In this document: piece after piece, positions 34,241-42,056 of the stretch
Layout: every line of letters begins with the position of its first letter
Position numbering within the stretch: the stretch's first letter is position 1
NCBI GenBank assembly: GCA_963775575.1
Contig: CAVZJG010000002.1
Coordinates: 1,178,001 to 1,242,000 of the forward strand
DNA length: 64,000 nucleotides
Direction of reading: 5' to 3'
DNA from: Roseiarcus sp963775575
GTDB lineage: Bacteria > Pseudomonadota > Alphaproteobacteria > Rhizobiales > Beijerinckiaceae
Program-made: the position numbers and the translations under genes
The notes under the pieces: generated by a model
Database searches by the model: none
The model's input: only the letters and a program-made list of their open reading frames with translations
What the model was told of the DNA's origin: nothing

Positions 34241-34921
34241 ATGAAAATCGCGCTCGTCTGCGGGATGCAGCAAGAAGCCGCCATCCTCGGCCACCCGGAC
34301 AACGCGGTCGTCATCGTCGGCGCCGGCAACGCGGAGAAGCTGGCGGCCGACCTCGAGGCGGCGATCGCCGGCGGCTGCGATCATGTGTTGAGCTTCGGCA
34401 CCTGCGGCGCGCTCAACCCGGCGCTCAAGGTGGGGGAGATCGTCGTCGCCGGCTTGATGGTCAATCCGCCGTCGCCAGGTATATTCTGCGACGCGGCGTG
34501 GTCGAAGCACCTGCGTATTCTAACCGGCGGCCGATCCGTCGTCGGGACAGTTTCCGCCGCGACAGTGGCGACCGCCGCCGACAAGGCCGCGCTCTATGCC
34601 GCCGCCAAGGCCGACGTCGTCGACATGGAGTCCTGGGTCGCGGCGTACGTCGGCAAGGCGCGGGGCGTCCCCTTCACCATGCTGCGCGCCATCACCGACG
34701 CCGCCAACCAGGATATTCCGGCCGCCGCGCTCGCCGCGATGGACAAGACGGGCGGCGTCAACTGGCAAGCGGTAATCTGGACGCTGATCGACACGTTGCC
34801 GAGCGATCACGAAGAGCTACCCGCGCTGCTCAACCTCGCTGACTCCGCCGAAGCGGCGTTTGGCGCGCTCGCCCAGGCGTCCGTGAATGCAGGCATCAAC
34901 TTTGGAGCGCCGTCATGCTGA
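34241..34921 (+). CDS. Nucleoside phosphorylase/nucleosidase superfamily protein
   Basis: 226 aa. Phosphorylase fold shown by 'IALVCGMQQEAAIL', the Gly-rich 'LSFGTCGALNP', 'VGEIVVAG' and the ribose-binding 'VVDMESWVAAYVGKARGVPF' with 'MLRAITDAA'. This resembles MTA/SAH nucleosidases and the hopanoid-biosynthesis HpnG proteins. The base could not be determined. It overlaps the lipase gene by 7 bases, so the two are likely made together. A metabolic or defence-related cargo gene is possible. Confidence 0.8.
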   Translation: MKIALVCGMQQEAAILGHPDNAVVIVGAGNAEKLAADLEAAIAGGCDHVLSFGTCGALNPALKVGEIVVAGLMVNPPSPGIFCDAAWSKHLRILTGGRSVVGTVSAATVATAADKAALYAAAKADVVDMESWVAAYVGKARGVPFTMLRAITDAANQDIPAAALAAMDKTGGVNWQAVIWTLIDTLPSDHEELPALLNLADSAEAAFGALAQASVNAGINFGAPSC

Positions 34922-35568
34922 ACGACGCCGACATCGCCGACCTGGTCGCCGCGAGCTACGGGCAAGAGCCGACGTGGCTCGCTGGCGACGACATCCGCGC
35001 CGTCGGAAGCGCCGCCGGCGGCGAATTCGTCGTCGCCTGCCCCGGCACCACCGACCTGCTGGGCTGGCTCGACGACTTCTCCTACATGCCGTGCCCCTTC
35101 CCGGAGCTCGGCCTCTATCACGAGGGCTTCGGCGCCCACGGCCTGGCGTTGGCGGCGCTCGTGCTGCCGACGTTGCCCGCCCAGGGCCGGATCGTCTTCG
35201 CCGGTCATTCGCTGGGCGGCCAGATCGCCCTGGTGCTGGCGGCCGCCTGGGCCGCGGCGAAGCGCGCTCCGGCGAGGGTCGTCGTGCTCGGCTGCCCGCG
35301 CGGGGCCTTCGCCGGCAACCTGCGCGCCGGGGCGCTGCTCGGCCAGGCGCTGGAGCTGGTGGAATACCGCAACCACGGCGACCCCATCCCCAACGTGCCG
35401 CCCTGGCCAATGTGGAAGCACGCGGCGAAGGGAACGATGCTCGGCGATCCCGTCCGCGCGCTCGCGCCGTCCATGGCCAACCACGCGATCGGGCTCTACC
35501 AGGCCAACGTCCGGGCGCTGGCCACGCCGGCGCCCGCGCCGAGCGCCTGGAGGGGAACGACGAGATGA
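34915..35568 (+). CDS. Class 3 lipase-like alpha/beta hydrolase
   Basis: 217 aa. Complete candidate triad: Ser99 in the elbow AGHSLGG, Asp156 in 'NHGDPIPNVPPW' and His190 in 'MANHAIGLY', the order and spacing of lipase_3 enzymes. No signal peptide. Overlaps the phosphorylase-fold gene and is followed by a membrane-protein gene in ATGA overlap. Could attack host lipids at lysis or in the lysogen; the substrate is unknown. Confidence 0.8.
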   Translation: MLNDADIADLVAASYGQEPTWLAGDDIRAVGSAAGGEFVVACPGTTDLLGWLDDFSYMPCPFPELGLYHEGFGAHGLALAALVLPTLPAQGRIVFAGHSLGGQIALVLAAAWAAAKRAPARVVVLGCPRGAFAGNLRAGALLGQALELVEYRNHGDPIPNVPPWPMWKHAAKGTMLGDPVRALAPSMANHAIGLYQANVRALATPAPAPSAWRGTTR

Positions 35569-35855
35569 GCGAAGCCCTCGGCGTGAAGGTGGGACGCCTC
35601 GACGAAAGGCTGAAGGCGATCGAAGCCAAGGTCGACGCCAACGCGCGCCTGGCGGAAATCAACGACCGCCGCGCGCAGGCGAACGACGAAACCGCCCGCC
35701 AGCACAACACCGAGGTTCTCGCCAAGCTCGCCGCGCTCATTTCCATCTCCGACGAATGGCGCGGCGCGCGCAAGCTGCTCGCCGCGGCGGGCACGATGCT
35801 GCTCGCCGTCGGCGCGCTCGCCGGCGCTTTCCTCCACTACCTCTCGCGCCGATAG
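35565..35855 (+). CDS. Coiled coil plus single membrane span (XhlA-like, possible holin)
   Basis: 96 aa. Residues 1-55 are a charged coiled coil (VGRLDERLKAIEAKVDANAR) and residues ~70-90 one hydrophobic helix (LLAAAGTMLLAVGALAGAFL) ending in basic residues. This is the layout of XhlA-type accessory holin proteins. ATGA overlap with the lipase gene suggests the two act together at the membrane. Confidence 0.6.
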   Translation: MSEALGVKVGRLDERLKAIEAKVDANARLAEINDRRAQANDETARQHNTEVLAKLAALISISDEWRGARKLLAAAGTMLLAVGALAGAFLHYLSRR

Positions 35856-35864
35856 GAGAGACTG

Positions 35865-36017
35865 ATGAAACATCCCGGTTTCAAGGCCGTCCAGGCGAAG
35901 ATCGCCCGCAAGGAAGGGGTCGGCAAAAAGGCCGCCGGCGCCATCCTGGCCAGCGCCTCGCGCGGCGCGTCGCGCGCGGCGAAGAAAGCCAACCCGCGCC
36001 TCAAGCGCGTCAAGTGA
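35865..36017 (+). CDS. Small basic phage protein, 50 aa
   Basis: ATG at 35865 with AGGAGA upstream. The sequence 'MKHPGFKAVQAKIARKEGVG' followed by 'AGAILASASRGASRAAKKAN' and a basic end is a short phage protein pattern I have seen in many tailed phages; it is about one quarter Lys/Arg. Probably binds DNA. No specific function known to me. Confidence 0.7.
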   Translation: MKHPGFKAVQAKIARKEGVGKKAAGAILASASRGASRAAKKANPRLKRVK

Positions 36018-36027
36018 GGAGAACGCC

Positions 36028-36288
36028 ATGGGCCACAAGACGGATCTCGCTCTCGCGCTGCTCGCCGCCCTCGCCCTCCCGTCGCCGGCCGCCTTCGCCG
36101 CCGAGGCGCACCAACAAGTGATCCTCGACGACGGCAGCGGCGCGAACCCGCCCGACGCGCCGATGGGGACCGCCGCCAACCCGGTCGCCGTCACGCCCGG
36201 GATCGCGGCCCCGGCCTTCATCATGCCCGGGCCATCGGTCCTCGGTCGCTGGCGCGTCTCCTGCCACTGTTTCGTCAACCCGCCGTGA
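36028..36288 (+). CDS. Exported small protein, 86 aa
   Basis: GAGGAGAAC precedes the ATG. Sec signal peptide at residues ~5-24 (DLALALLAALALPSPAAFA, then AEAHQ). The mature part is short and Pro/Gly-rich with two Cys in a final 'RVSCHCFVNPP'. No family recognised. Confidence 0.6.
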   Translation: MGHKTDLALALLAALALPSPAAFAAEAHQQVILDDGSGANPPDAPMGTAANPVAVTPGIAAPAFIMPGPSVLGRWRVSCHCFVNPP

Positions 36289-36314
36289 AGCGTCCATCAA
36301 GGAAAGGAAAAAGC

Positions 36315-36821
36315 ATGTCTCGCATCCGAACTCTCACCGCCTGCGCGCTCGCGTGGCTGGGGTCGTGCTCCCTCGCGCTGGCGCTGGGCGTCACCAATCC
36401 CGCGCCGATCCAGCAGGACCCGACCCGGCTCGACGCCGGCACCGTCCTCTGCTCGAACGTCGAGGCGGTCAACGCGACCCAGGCCGCGGGGACGTGCACC
36501 ATCACGCCGCCGCAGGGGTACTACGTCTACATCACCTATTACGACATCTCGATGTGCGGCGACGGCACGGCGTCGCAATCGCCGATCCAGCTGAACTACA
36601 CGACCGCCAACCTCAACGGGTTGACGTTCCAATTCAGCCAGATCAGCGGTTCGACCATCACCACCAACGCCTGGGCCAACCTGTGCGACCGGCGCACCGG
36701 CCCCGGCCCGACGCCGATCAAGTCGGCCGCGCCGGGAACCGCCGTCGTCATCACGCCGCCGGCGCAGACCGCGCACGTCACGTTCAACACCACCGTGTTC
36801 GGCTACTTCGCGCCGCTGTAA
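36315..36821 (+). CDS. Exported protein with disulphide-type Cys, 168 aa
   Basis: Start at 36315 chosen for the AAGGAAA before it. Signal peptide (RTLTACALAWLGSCSLALA) then a Thr-rich beta-type mature protein with four Cys (VLCSNVEA, GTCTITPP, SMCGDGT, NLCDRRTG), probably two disulphides. Could be a small periplasmic or surface protein, or a virion protein displayed outside the cell. Not recognised. Confidence 0.65.
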   Translation: MSRIRTLTACALAWLGSCSLALALGVTNPAPIQQDPTRLDAGTVLCSNVEAVNATQAAGTCTITPPQGYYVYITYYDISMCGDGTASQSPIQLNYTTANLNGLTFQFSQISGSTITTNAWANLCDRRTGPGPTPIKSAAPGTAVVITPPAQTAHVTFNTTVFGYFAPL

Positions 36822-36885
36822 GCGCGCCGCGTTCCGCGTGACCCTCGACGCGGCCGCCGAGGCCGCGTCGCTTCTGGAGACGCCC

Positions 36886-37317
36886 ATGAAACCGCTGACT
36901 CTCCGCCACATCGCCATCGCCGGCGTCGCATTGTTCGCGCTCGCCGGCGCGGCGAGCGCCAACCTGCCCTCGCTATCGAACTGGGAGCAGGCGCTCGTCC
37001 AGCAACTCACCGGCGCCTACGGCGTGCCCGTCGCCAACGCGCTCGGCGGCGTTCCCGCCGCTTCCGGGCTCTGCGCGATCAAGACCCAGAAGGGCGGCCA
37101 GGCGGCGGGCTCGTTCGTCGACAACGGCGGCTGTTCGACGTCGACGGTCATCCTCACCTTCGCCAGCCCCGCGCCGACCGGCTTCGCCTGCAAGCTCGAC
37201 GACCTGTCGACGCCGAGCAACAAGATGCTGGAGACCGCCTACTCGACGACGACGGCCACCCTCACCGGCAGCATGACCGACGGCGATCTCGTCGCCTTCG
37301 CCTGCCTCGCTTTCTGA
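36886..37317 (+). CDS. Exported protein, 143 aa, last gene of the prophage
   Basis: ATG at 36886 preceded by GGAGA. Signal peptide (LRHIAIAGVALFALAGAASA) followed by a beta-rich, Thr/Ser-rich mature domain with four Cys (GLCAIKT, GGCSTST, FACKLDD, AFACLAF). Similar in size, composition and Cys number to the gene before it, so the two may be distant relatives. It is 122 bases from the attachment site. Confidence 0.65.
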   Translation: MKPLTLRHIAIAGVALFALAGAASANLPSLSNWEQALVQQLTGAYGVPVANALGGVPAASGLCAIKTQKGGQAAGSFVDNGGCSTSTVILTFASPAPTGFACKLDDLSTPSNKMLETAYSTTTATLTGSMTDGDLVAFACLAF

Positions 37318-37439
37318 GATTATCCAGCGCGCGAAGCAAGGACGCGCCGCACTTCGCCCGCGCGACGAACCGCTGATTTTGGCGGCGCGTCGCGCGGGCG
37401 CTTGTTGCAAGGCGTTGATCGGATTGAGAGAGTCGATAA

Positions 37440-37484
37440 CTCTTAATCAGCGGGTCCAAGGTTCGAGTCCTTGTGCGCCCACCA
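37440..37484 (+). other. attR: 3' half of tRNA-Lys(CTT)
   Basis: Reads as the 3' part of a tRNA from the anticodon loop on: loop CTCTTAA (37440-37446, anticodon CTT), stem TCAGC, variable GGGTC, T arm CAAGG-TTCGAGT-CCTTG (37457-37473), acceptor TGCGCCC (37474-37480), A and encoded CCA (37482-37484). The bases to the left do not complete the anticodon stem (GATAA instead of the needed GCTGA) or a D arm. This is the expected scar of integration into a tRNA-Lys gene. Confidence 0.8.
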
Positions 37485-38189
37485 TCGAAATCAAAGACTT
37501 AGCCGAAACCAGTCGTCGCTCTGCTTCCCAGAAATCTCAATTGGGAAGCAGATGGGAAACATGGCGCGCATTTTTCGAGGCTGAATTGGGGCGTGAACGA
37601 TCGCCTGTCGTGCGAGCAGCCCGTCGCCGAGGCTACCGAGGCAATCGGCGCGTGCCTATCGGGCCGGCCGCGACCTGGACGCCGATCAGCCTGTGCTGTT
37701 TACCAGCTGTCGAGCTTGGGCTTGACAACACCGATGAACGATGCGCGACGCCGCGAGAGCGCGCGCCCACGGAGGCGATCAAGGAATTCTTTTTCCCCTG
37801 ACAGCCCCCGAGGGGGATTTGAAAATCGGAGGGGGGTGTCTTCATGATCGCGCTCAGATTTTTTCCCCGATTTTCGCGGACCACAAATACCGAACCGCAC
37901 TACGCGCGAACCCGTCGTGATGAACGCGCCATGTCCCACGCTTTTCGGGGACGCCGACCTCGCTCTTCGTGGCCGGTTTTGTGTTTCCGGGGCTTCGCTT
38001 CTCCACGTCGCTTCAAGAATCACCGCAGCGCCAAGCGCCGCGCCATCAGGAGTCCTGAGCTGATTCGTCGAGAGTTTTGGTATTCGTGCAGGAAATTCAC
38101 GCGCGGGGGTGCGGAGCTACGTGCCACAGCGGTTGCGGCGCTTAGGGTACCTTATCGACAAAAAAAGCATCTGGACCTATCGTGCGTAA
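37485..38189. other. Accessory stretch without a convincing gene
   Basis: 705 bases after attR. All frames give only short, low-quality reading frames without ribosome sites. One short phrase (AYRAGRDLDADQPVLF at about 37655-37705, before stops) may be a decayed gene. A perfect C5/G5 palindrome CCCCCGAGGGGG lies at 37805-37816 and a T-rich tract near 37858. Base composition is mixed and lower in GC than the phage. Confidence 0.5.
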
Positions 38190-38972
38190 ATGTTCGGTTG
38201 GTTCAAGAAAAAGCCGTCAGAGCTCTCACCGGAAATGACGGCGCTTGCCGACGAGTTGTTCCGTCCGCAGGTGCTTGCGCTTACGATCACGCAGGTCGTC
38301 AGCGACTACGCCAACGCCGCTAAGGCCGGGCGCGTTGAATACCCCGCACATCGACGAAGTTCGACCAATGTCGAGGCAGTTTGGAACGACGTGCGGATCG
38401 AGGCCCTGCATAAAATGTTCGGCTTCGGGATGGCGGACCTGATGATGCTAGCAGACCTCCGACGACAAGCTGACCTCTTTGCCGCTTTCCTCGATGAGAG
38501 GCCGCACCTTGAGTTTCCACAGCCTAGAGGGGAATCTGTTGCAGACACATTGCAGGCGGTTTGGCAGACCTACCTCTACCTTGACGCTGTCGGTTCCGAA
38601 GTAATGGACAGCGCCACTGATCATACGACCCTAGAGGGCAAAGGGCGCGACATACTCTCCGACTTCACCGCCGAGGCAGGTGAACTCCGCGACCTCTGGG
38701 TGACATACAGGCGCGCGATCACCGATGACGCCGAATCGCTACCTAAGATGCCGCTCACTATGATCGATCTCCTGTGGGCGGATGTGACGCGCAAAACGAA
38801 ATCGATCGCAATTTCGAAAGTCTTTGGCCCAGATCAGGAGGCGGGATTCCAGTTCCTACTGCAAACTGTCGCTCAGCACGGCATCGCGAAAGACGTTGAG
38901 AAAACTCAGGCAAAGATTGCCCGCTTGCGCGCAGCACGCGAGCCAGAAGATATTCGCGACGCGACCACCTAA
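38190..38972 (+). CDS. Hypothetical soluble helical protein, 260 aa
   Basis: Not recognised. Starts MFGWFKKK, a form common in stand-alone accessory proteins, and is almost entirely helical and acidic (ADELFRPQVLALTITQVVSD; ALHKMFGFGMADLMMLADLR). No hydrophobic span, signal or catalytic motif seen. Codon third positions are much less GC-rich than in the phage or the chromosomal operons, so it was probably acquired separately. Confidence 0.7.
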   Translation: MFGWFKKKPSELSPEMTALADELFRPQVLALTITQVVSDYANAAKAGRVEYPAHRRSSTNVEAVWNDVRIEALHKMFGFGMADLMMLADLRRQADLFAAFLDERPHLEFPQPRGESVADTLQAVWQTYLYLDAVGSEVMDSATDHTTLEGKGRDILSDFTAEAGELRDLWVTYRRAITDDAESLPKMPLTMIDLLWADVTRKTKSIAISKVFGPDQEAGFQFLLQTVAQHGIAKDVEKTQAKIARLRAAREPEDIRDATT

Positions 38973-39312
38973 GCCGCATGGCGGAGACGCAGCTCTGTTC
39001 CGTGCGCGTACGAAAGCCCGCTCGCGCGACACCGCGCGGGAACGCCGCCCCCGCTTTACCGGATCGCCTTGAAGTCCAGCGCAAACGCACCGGGAGCGGC
39101 AAACTCCACAAGCGTTTCATCGCCAAGATGGCATCGTTTGGGCGATGGCATTCGCACCGCGACACCGCGCCGATCAGCGTTGAGGCGCGGTGCAAATCTA
39201 ATTACAGCGTGCGACGCTGCGCCGTTTGTCGTGACTACGAGAAGCGCGTAAATTGGCGACACCGCCCAGGCACCTTGCGTTTTGGTTAGTTCGGGCAAAA
39301 AAGGCGGCGCAG
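38973..39312. other. Gap with no clear gene
   Basis: 340 bases between two accessory genes. Reading frames on both strands are open for up to 80-100 codons but look random and lack ribosome sites. I see no repeat, terminator or RNA gene in it. Confidence 0.5.
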
Positions 39313-40089
39313 ATGAATCGTGACGAACTCGCGGCAGGCAAAACAGGTATCTCTGGCTGGCTTTTTTTCCTGAGCGTCATGCTCAGTGTTTATGTCATTC
39401 GTGGGATTGTTGAGCTAATTAATTTATCCGTATACGCCTCAGACGTACTTGGACGTAGTGAACCGTCCAGGACGTACTTGCTACTCTTCAGCCTTGCCGG
39501 ATCATTGGTTTGTTGCATACTTGGAGTCAAAGCTATTATTGCGATGGTAATGCGTCACCACTCATTTAGGTTTCTATTTATCTTATACAGCGTGGTTCCC
39601 CTGTTTTTCGGGTCGATCGTAATATTCTCAATTCCCCCTGTTCTTCATGTTCAGCCTGTTTCTTCAGAAATCACACTGGTCCTCGATGCCGCATTTGCTG
39701 TCGTTTGGGTGCCTTATGTTGTTCGTTCACGTCGCGTAGAAAATACATTCGTTAAAGCCGGAAGTCGAGGAGGTTTTGGGGAAACGATGATTCGCCACTT
39801 TGGAATGCCCCGATTCCTCGGTCTTTTCATCGTACTGACGTTGATAGGTAGCGTGGCCTTCGGGTGGCTGCACAAACCTCTATGGCTCATCGTGCCGCCG
39901 TTTGTGCTTGCGGCGGCTGCGCTACAAACATCGGCCTACACGGCGGCAAGAATGGGAGAATCCGGCATTCCAACAACATCGGATTATTGGAGTGGGGCAA
40001 TAGCGCAAGCCGTGGTCTTCGCGTTGCGAAACACGATCATAAATGCCGTGGCATTCGGCATTGTGTGGCTGGTCGCCGCGTGGGTCTAG
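39313..40089 (+). CDS. DUF2569-like multi-span membrane protein
   Basis: 258 aa. The N-terminus 'KTGISGWLFFLSVMLSVYVI' is the GWL.FF motif of DUF2569 proteins, followed by three more spans (LLLFSLAGSLVCCILGVKAI; FLFILYSVVPLFFGSIVIF; ITLVLDAAFAVVWVPYVV). A C-terminal part has about three further spans (FLGLFIVLTLIGSVAFGWL). Base composition is AT-rich for this window. The function of DUF2569 is unknown. Confidence 0.75.
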   Translation: MNRDELAAGKTGISGWLFFLSVMLSVYVIRGIVELINLSVYASDVLGRSEPSRTYLLLFSLAGSLVCCILGVKAIIAMVMRHHSFRFLFILYSVVPLFFGSIVIFSIPPVLHVQPVSSEITLVLDAAFAVVWVPYVVRSRRVENTFVKAGSRGGFGETMIRHFGMPRFLGLFIVLTLIGSVAFGWLHKPLWLIVPPFVLAAAALQTSAYTAARMGESGIPTTSDYWSGAIAQAVVFALRNTIINAVAFGIVWLVAAWV

Positions 40090-40343
40090 AACACTTCTTC
40101 AACCTCCAATTACCTTGAGCATCCATTTCAACTTGTTTGCCCCGCGCCAAGGCGATCAGGTCGGCGCGGTCGACAGCAGACAAAAAACCAGCGCGAATCA
40201 TGCCGCCAAACCGAATCCAAAAATCGAAGCTCGGCAAGCGACTTTTCGTATCCTCAATGACTCGGGGTATACAATAAATTTTGAAATGGCGATCGTCCTC
40301 ACCTCAGTGCGGCGCTGGCGTCGGATAAGTCGACGCGCCGCCC

Positions 40344-41003
40344 TTAGTTCTTGGGATACCCGACCGTCTGCGCGCAGGTGATGAATTTCGCGGTGGGCAG
40401 CTGCAGCGTCTGGGCGAGTCGGGCGCGGTCGAGCGAGCCTCGAAACACCGTCGCCAGTCCCTCGGACGCACAGAACAGGTAGACGTTCTGGCCGATGAAC
40501 CCTGTGTCGGTGAAGGCCCAAAGGCGTTTCTCTTCAGCCGAGGCGCCCTCCAGCCGGCCGCCGTCGGCGACATAGACGAGGTCGAGCGGCGCGGAGCCGA
40601 CGAAGTCTTGCATGCCGGTCTGGGCGCGAATGTCGTCGGCGAGGACCTGCGTCAGCCGATGCGCCCTCGCGTCATAGCTCCAGGCGCCGTCGGCGGCGGC
40701 GACAAAGATCTCGCTCTCGATGGCGTGGCGCCACGACGGAACGGTGCGGTCGGCCGTGGCCGGGCGATTGACGCCGCAGGCCGTCCACAGCAGGTTCGAC
40801 AGCACTTCGATCGGCACAGGCTTGTCGGCGAACTCGCGAATGGAGCGCCGCCCCCATGCCGCCTGCGCCAGCGGCCTGCCGCCATCCTTCCAGGGCGGTG
40901 GCAGAACGATCGTCTTCAGGTCGGCGGCGGTGGCCATGGTCGCCCGCGCGGCGAGGCCGGCGGTCGCCAGGATGCCAAGATTGACAGCGCGTCGAGACAG
41001 CAT
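40344..41003 (-). CDS. Tat-exported nitroreductase-like flavoprotein
   Basis: 219 aa. The start MLSRRAVNLGILATAGLAAR is a twin-arginine signal, so the protein should fold with FMN in the cytoplasm and act in the periplasm. The nitroreductase/SagB-type fold is shown by 'AAWGRRSIREFADKPVPIEV', 'LLWTACGVNRP', a Tyr/His substrate region and 'FIGQNVYLFCASEGLATVFR' with the final 'AQTVGYP'. It is the last gene after the molybdenum hydroxylase subunits, 12 bases downstream, suggesting a joint periplasmic redox task. Confidence 0.78.
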   Translation of the reverse strand: MLSRRAVNLGILATAGLAARATMATAADLKTIVLPPPWKDGGRPLAQAAWGRRSIREFADKPVPIEVLSNLLWTACGVNRPATADRTVPSWRHAIESEIFVAAADGAWSYDARAHRLTQVLADDIRAQTGMQDFVGSAPLDLVYVADGGRLEGASAEEKRLWAFTDTGFIGQNVYLFCASEGLATVFRGSLDRARLAQTLQLPTAKFITCAQTVGYPKN

Positions 41004-41015
41004 GGCGGCGTCTCC

Positions 41016-42056
41016 TCATCCCTGGCCGGCGGCGCGCAGCAAGGCGCGGCGCACCAACGCGGCGAAGATCGGCAACTTGTGGCGGTTCTTGGCGAGCGGC
41101 GTGGCGCCTTCCAGCGCGGCCTCGCCCGCCGCGCGCGCCAAGGTCTCGTCGATCGCTTTGCCCACCAGGAGATCCTCGGCGGCGCGCGCCCGGTGCGGAA
41201 CCGGCGCCGCAGCGCCCAGAACGACCGCGGCGCGGCGGCAGCGCCCCTGCTCGTCGCGCTCCAGCGCCACCGCGACGTCCGCGATCGGCCAGTCGAACGA
41301 CAGTTTGTCGGCTTCGCGCAGGTATGCGGAGGCGGCGCCGGCGGCGAGAGGCGGCAGCAGCACGGCCGTGGCCGCCTCGCCAGGCTTGAGATCGTTCTCG
41401 CGCTGCACGTCGATTTCCGGAGCGACGAAGAAATCGTCGAGCAACACTTGGCGCGCCTCGCCCTGGGAGTTGACGAGTTCGATGCGCGCATCGAACGCTG
41501 CGAGCGCGGTCGCGGCGGTCGACGGATGCACGACGGCGCAGACCTCATTGGCGAAGATGGCGTGGTATTGGTTCTCGCCATGGATGGCGAAGCAACGGCC
41601 CCCGCCCCGGCGCAGGCAGCGCTGCGCGTCGGAGCGAAAATACCAGCAGCGCGGACGTTGCAGGATATTGCCGCCCAGCGTCGCGACAGAGCGGATCTGC
41701 GGGCTGGCCGACCCGGCGAGCGCATCGGCCAGCGCCGTATAGCGCTGCCGCACTCGCGGGTCCGCGGCTGCCTGTTCGAGGGTCGCCAGGGCGCCGATCC
41801 GCAAGCCGCCGGCACCGTCCTCGGCGATAACGTCGAGCCCGGAAACGCCGCGCAGATTGACGATCCGGCGCGGCGCCAGCAGGCCCTCCTTCATCAGGTC
41901 GAGCAGGTCGACGCCGCCCGCCTTCAGAACATCGGCCGGGCTCGCGGCGCCATCGCCGTGCATCGCAAGCATCGCCTCGGCGACGGTCGTCGACGCTGCG
42001 CCCGCCGCTTTGGCGACGGTGCGGGCGCTCATCCACTCGAAGCGGGTCATCGCCAT
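41016..42056 (-). CDS. Molybdenum hydroxylase FAD subunit with extra Fe-S Cys (PaoB type)
   Basis: 346 aa. The ATG at 42056 is five bases after AGGAGG, so it is preferred over the GTG at 42059. FAD-binding fold of the xanthine dehydrogenase medium subunit: 'ASPQIRSVATLGGNILQRP'. The following 'RCWYFRSDAQRCLRRGGGRC' holds the Cys set that in E. coli PaoB binds a [4Fe-4S] cluster. Passes electrons from the molybdenum subunit to an acceptor. TGATG overlap with the upstream gene. Confidence 0.88.
   Translation of the reverse strand: MAMTRFEWMSARTVAKAAGAASTTVAEAMLAMHGDGAASPADVLKAGGVDLLDLMKEGLLAPRRIVNLRGVSGLDVIAEDGAGGLRIGALATLEQAAADPRVRQRYTALADALAGSASPQIRSVATLGGNILQRPRCWYFRSDAQRCLRRGGGRCFAIHGENQYHAIFANEVCAVVHPSTAATALAAFDARIELVNSQGEARQVLLDDFFVAPEIDVQRENDLKPGEAATAVLLPPLAAGAASAYLREADKLSFDWPIADVAVALERDEQGRCRRAAVVLGAAAPVPHRARAAEDLLVGKAIDETLARAAGEAALEGATPLAKNRHKLPIFAALVRRALLRAAGQG

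Noticed and set aside
37397..37484. Complete tRNA gene starting at GGGCGCT
   Set aside because: Six bases of the acceptor happen to pair, but no D arm forms and the 5' anticodon stem does not match TCAGC, so only the 3' half is a true tRNA part.
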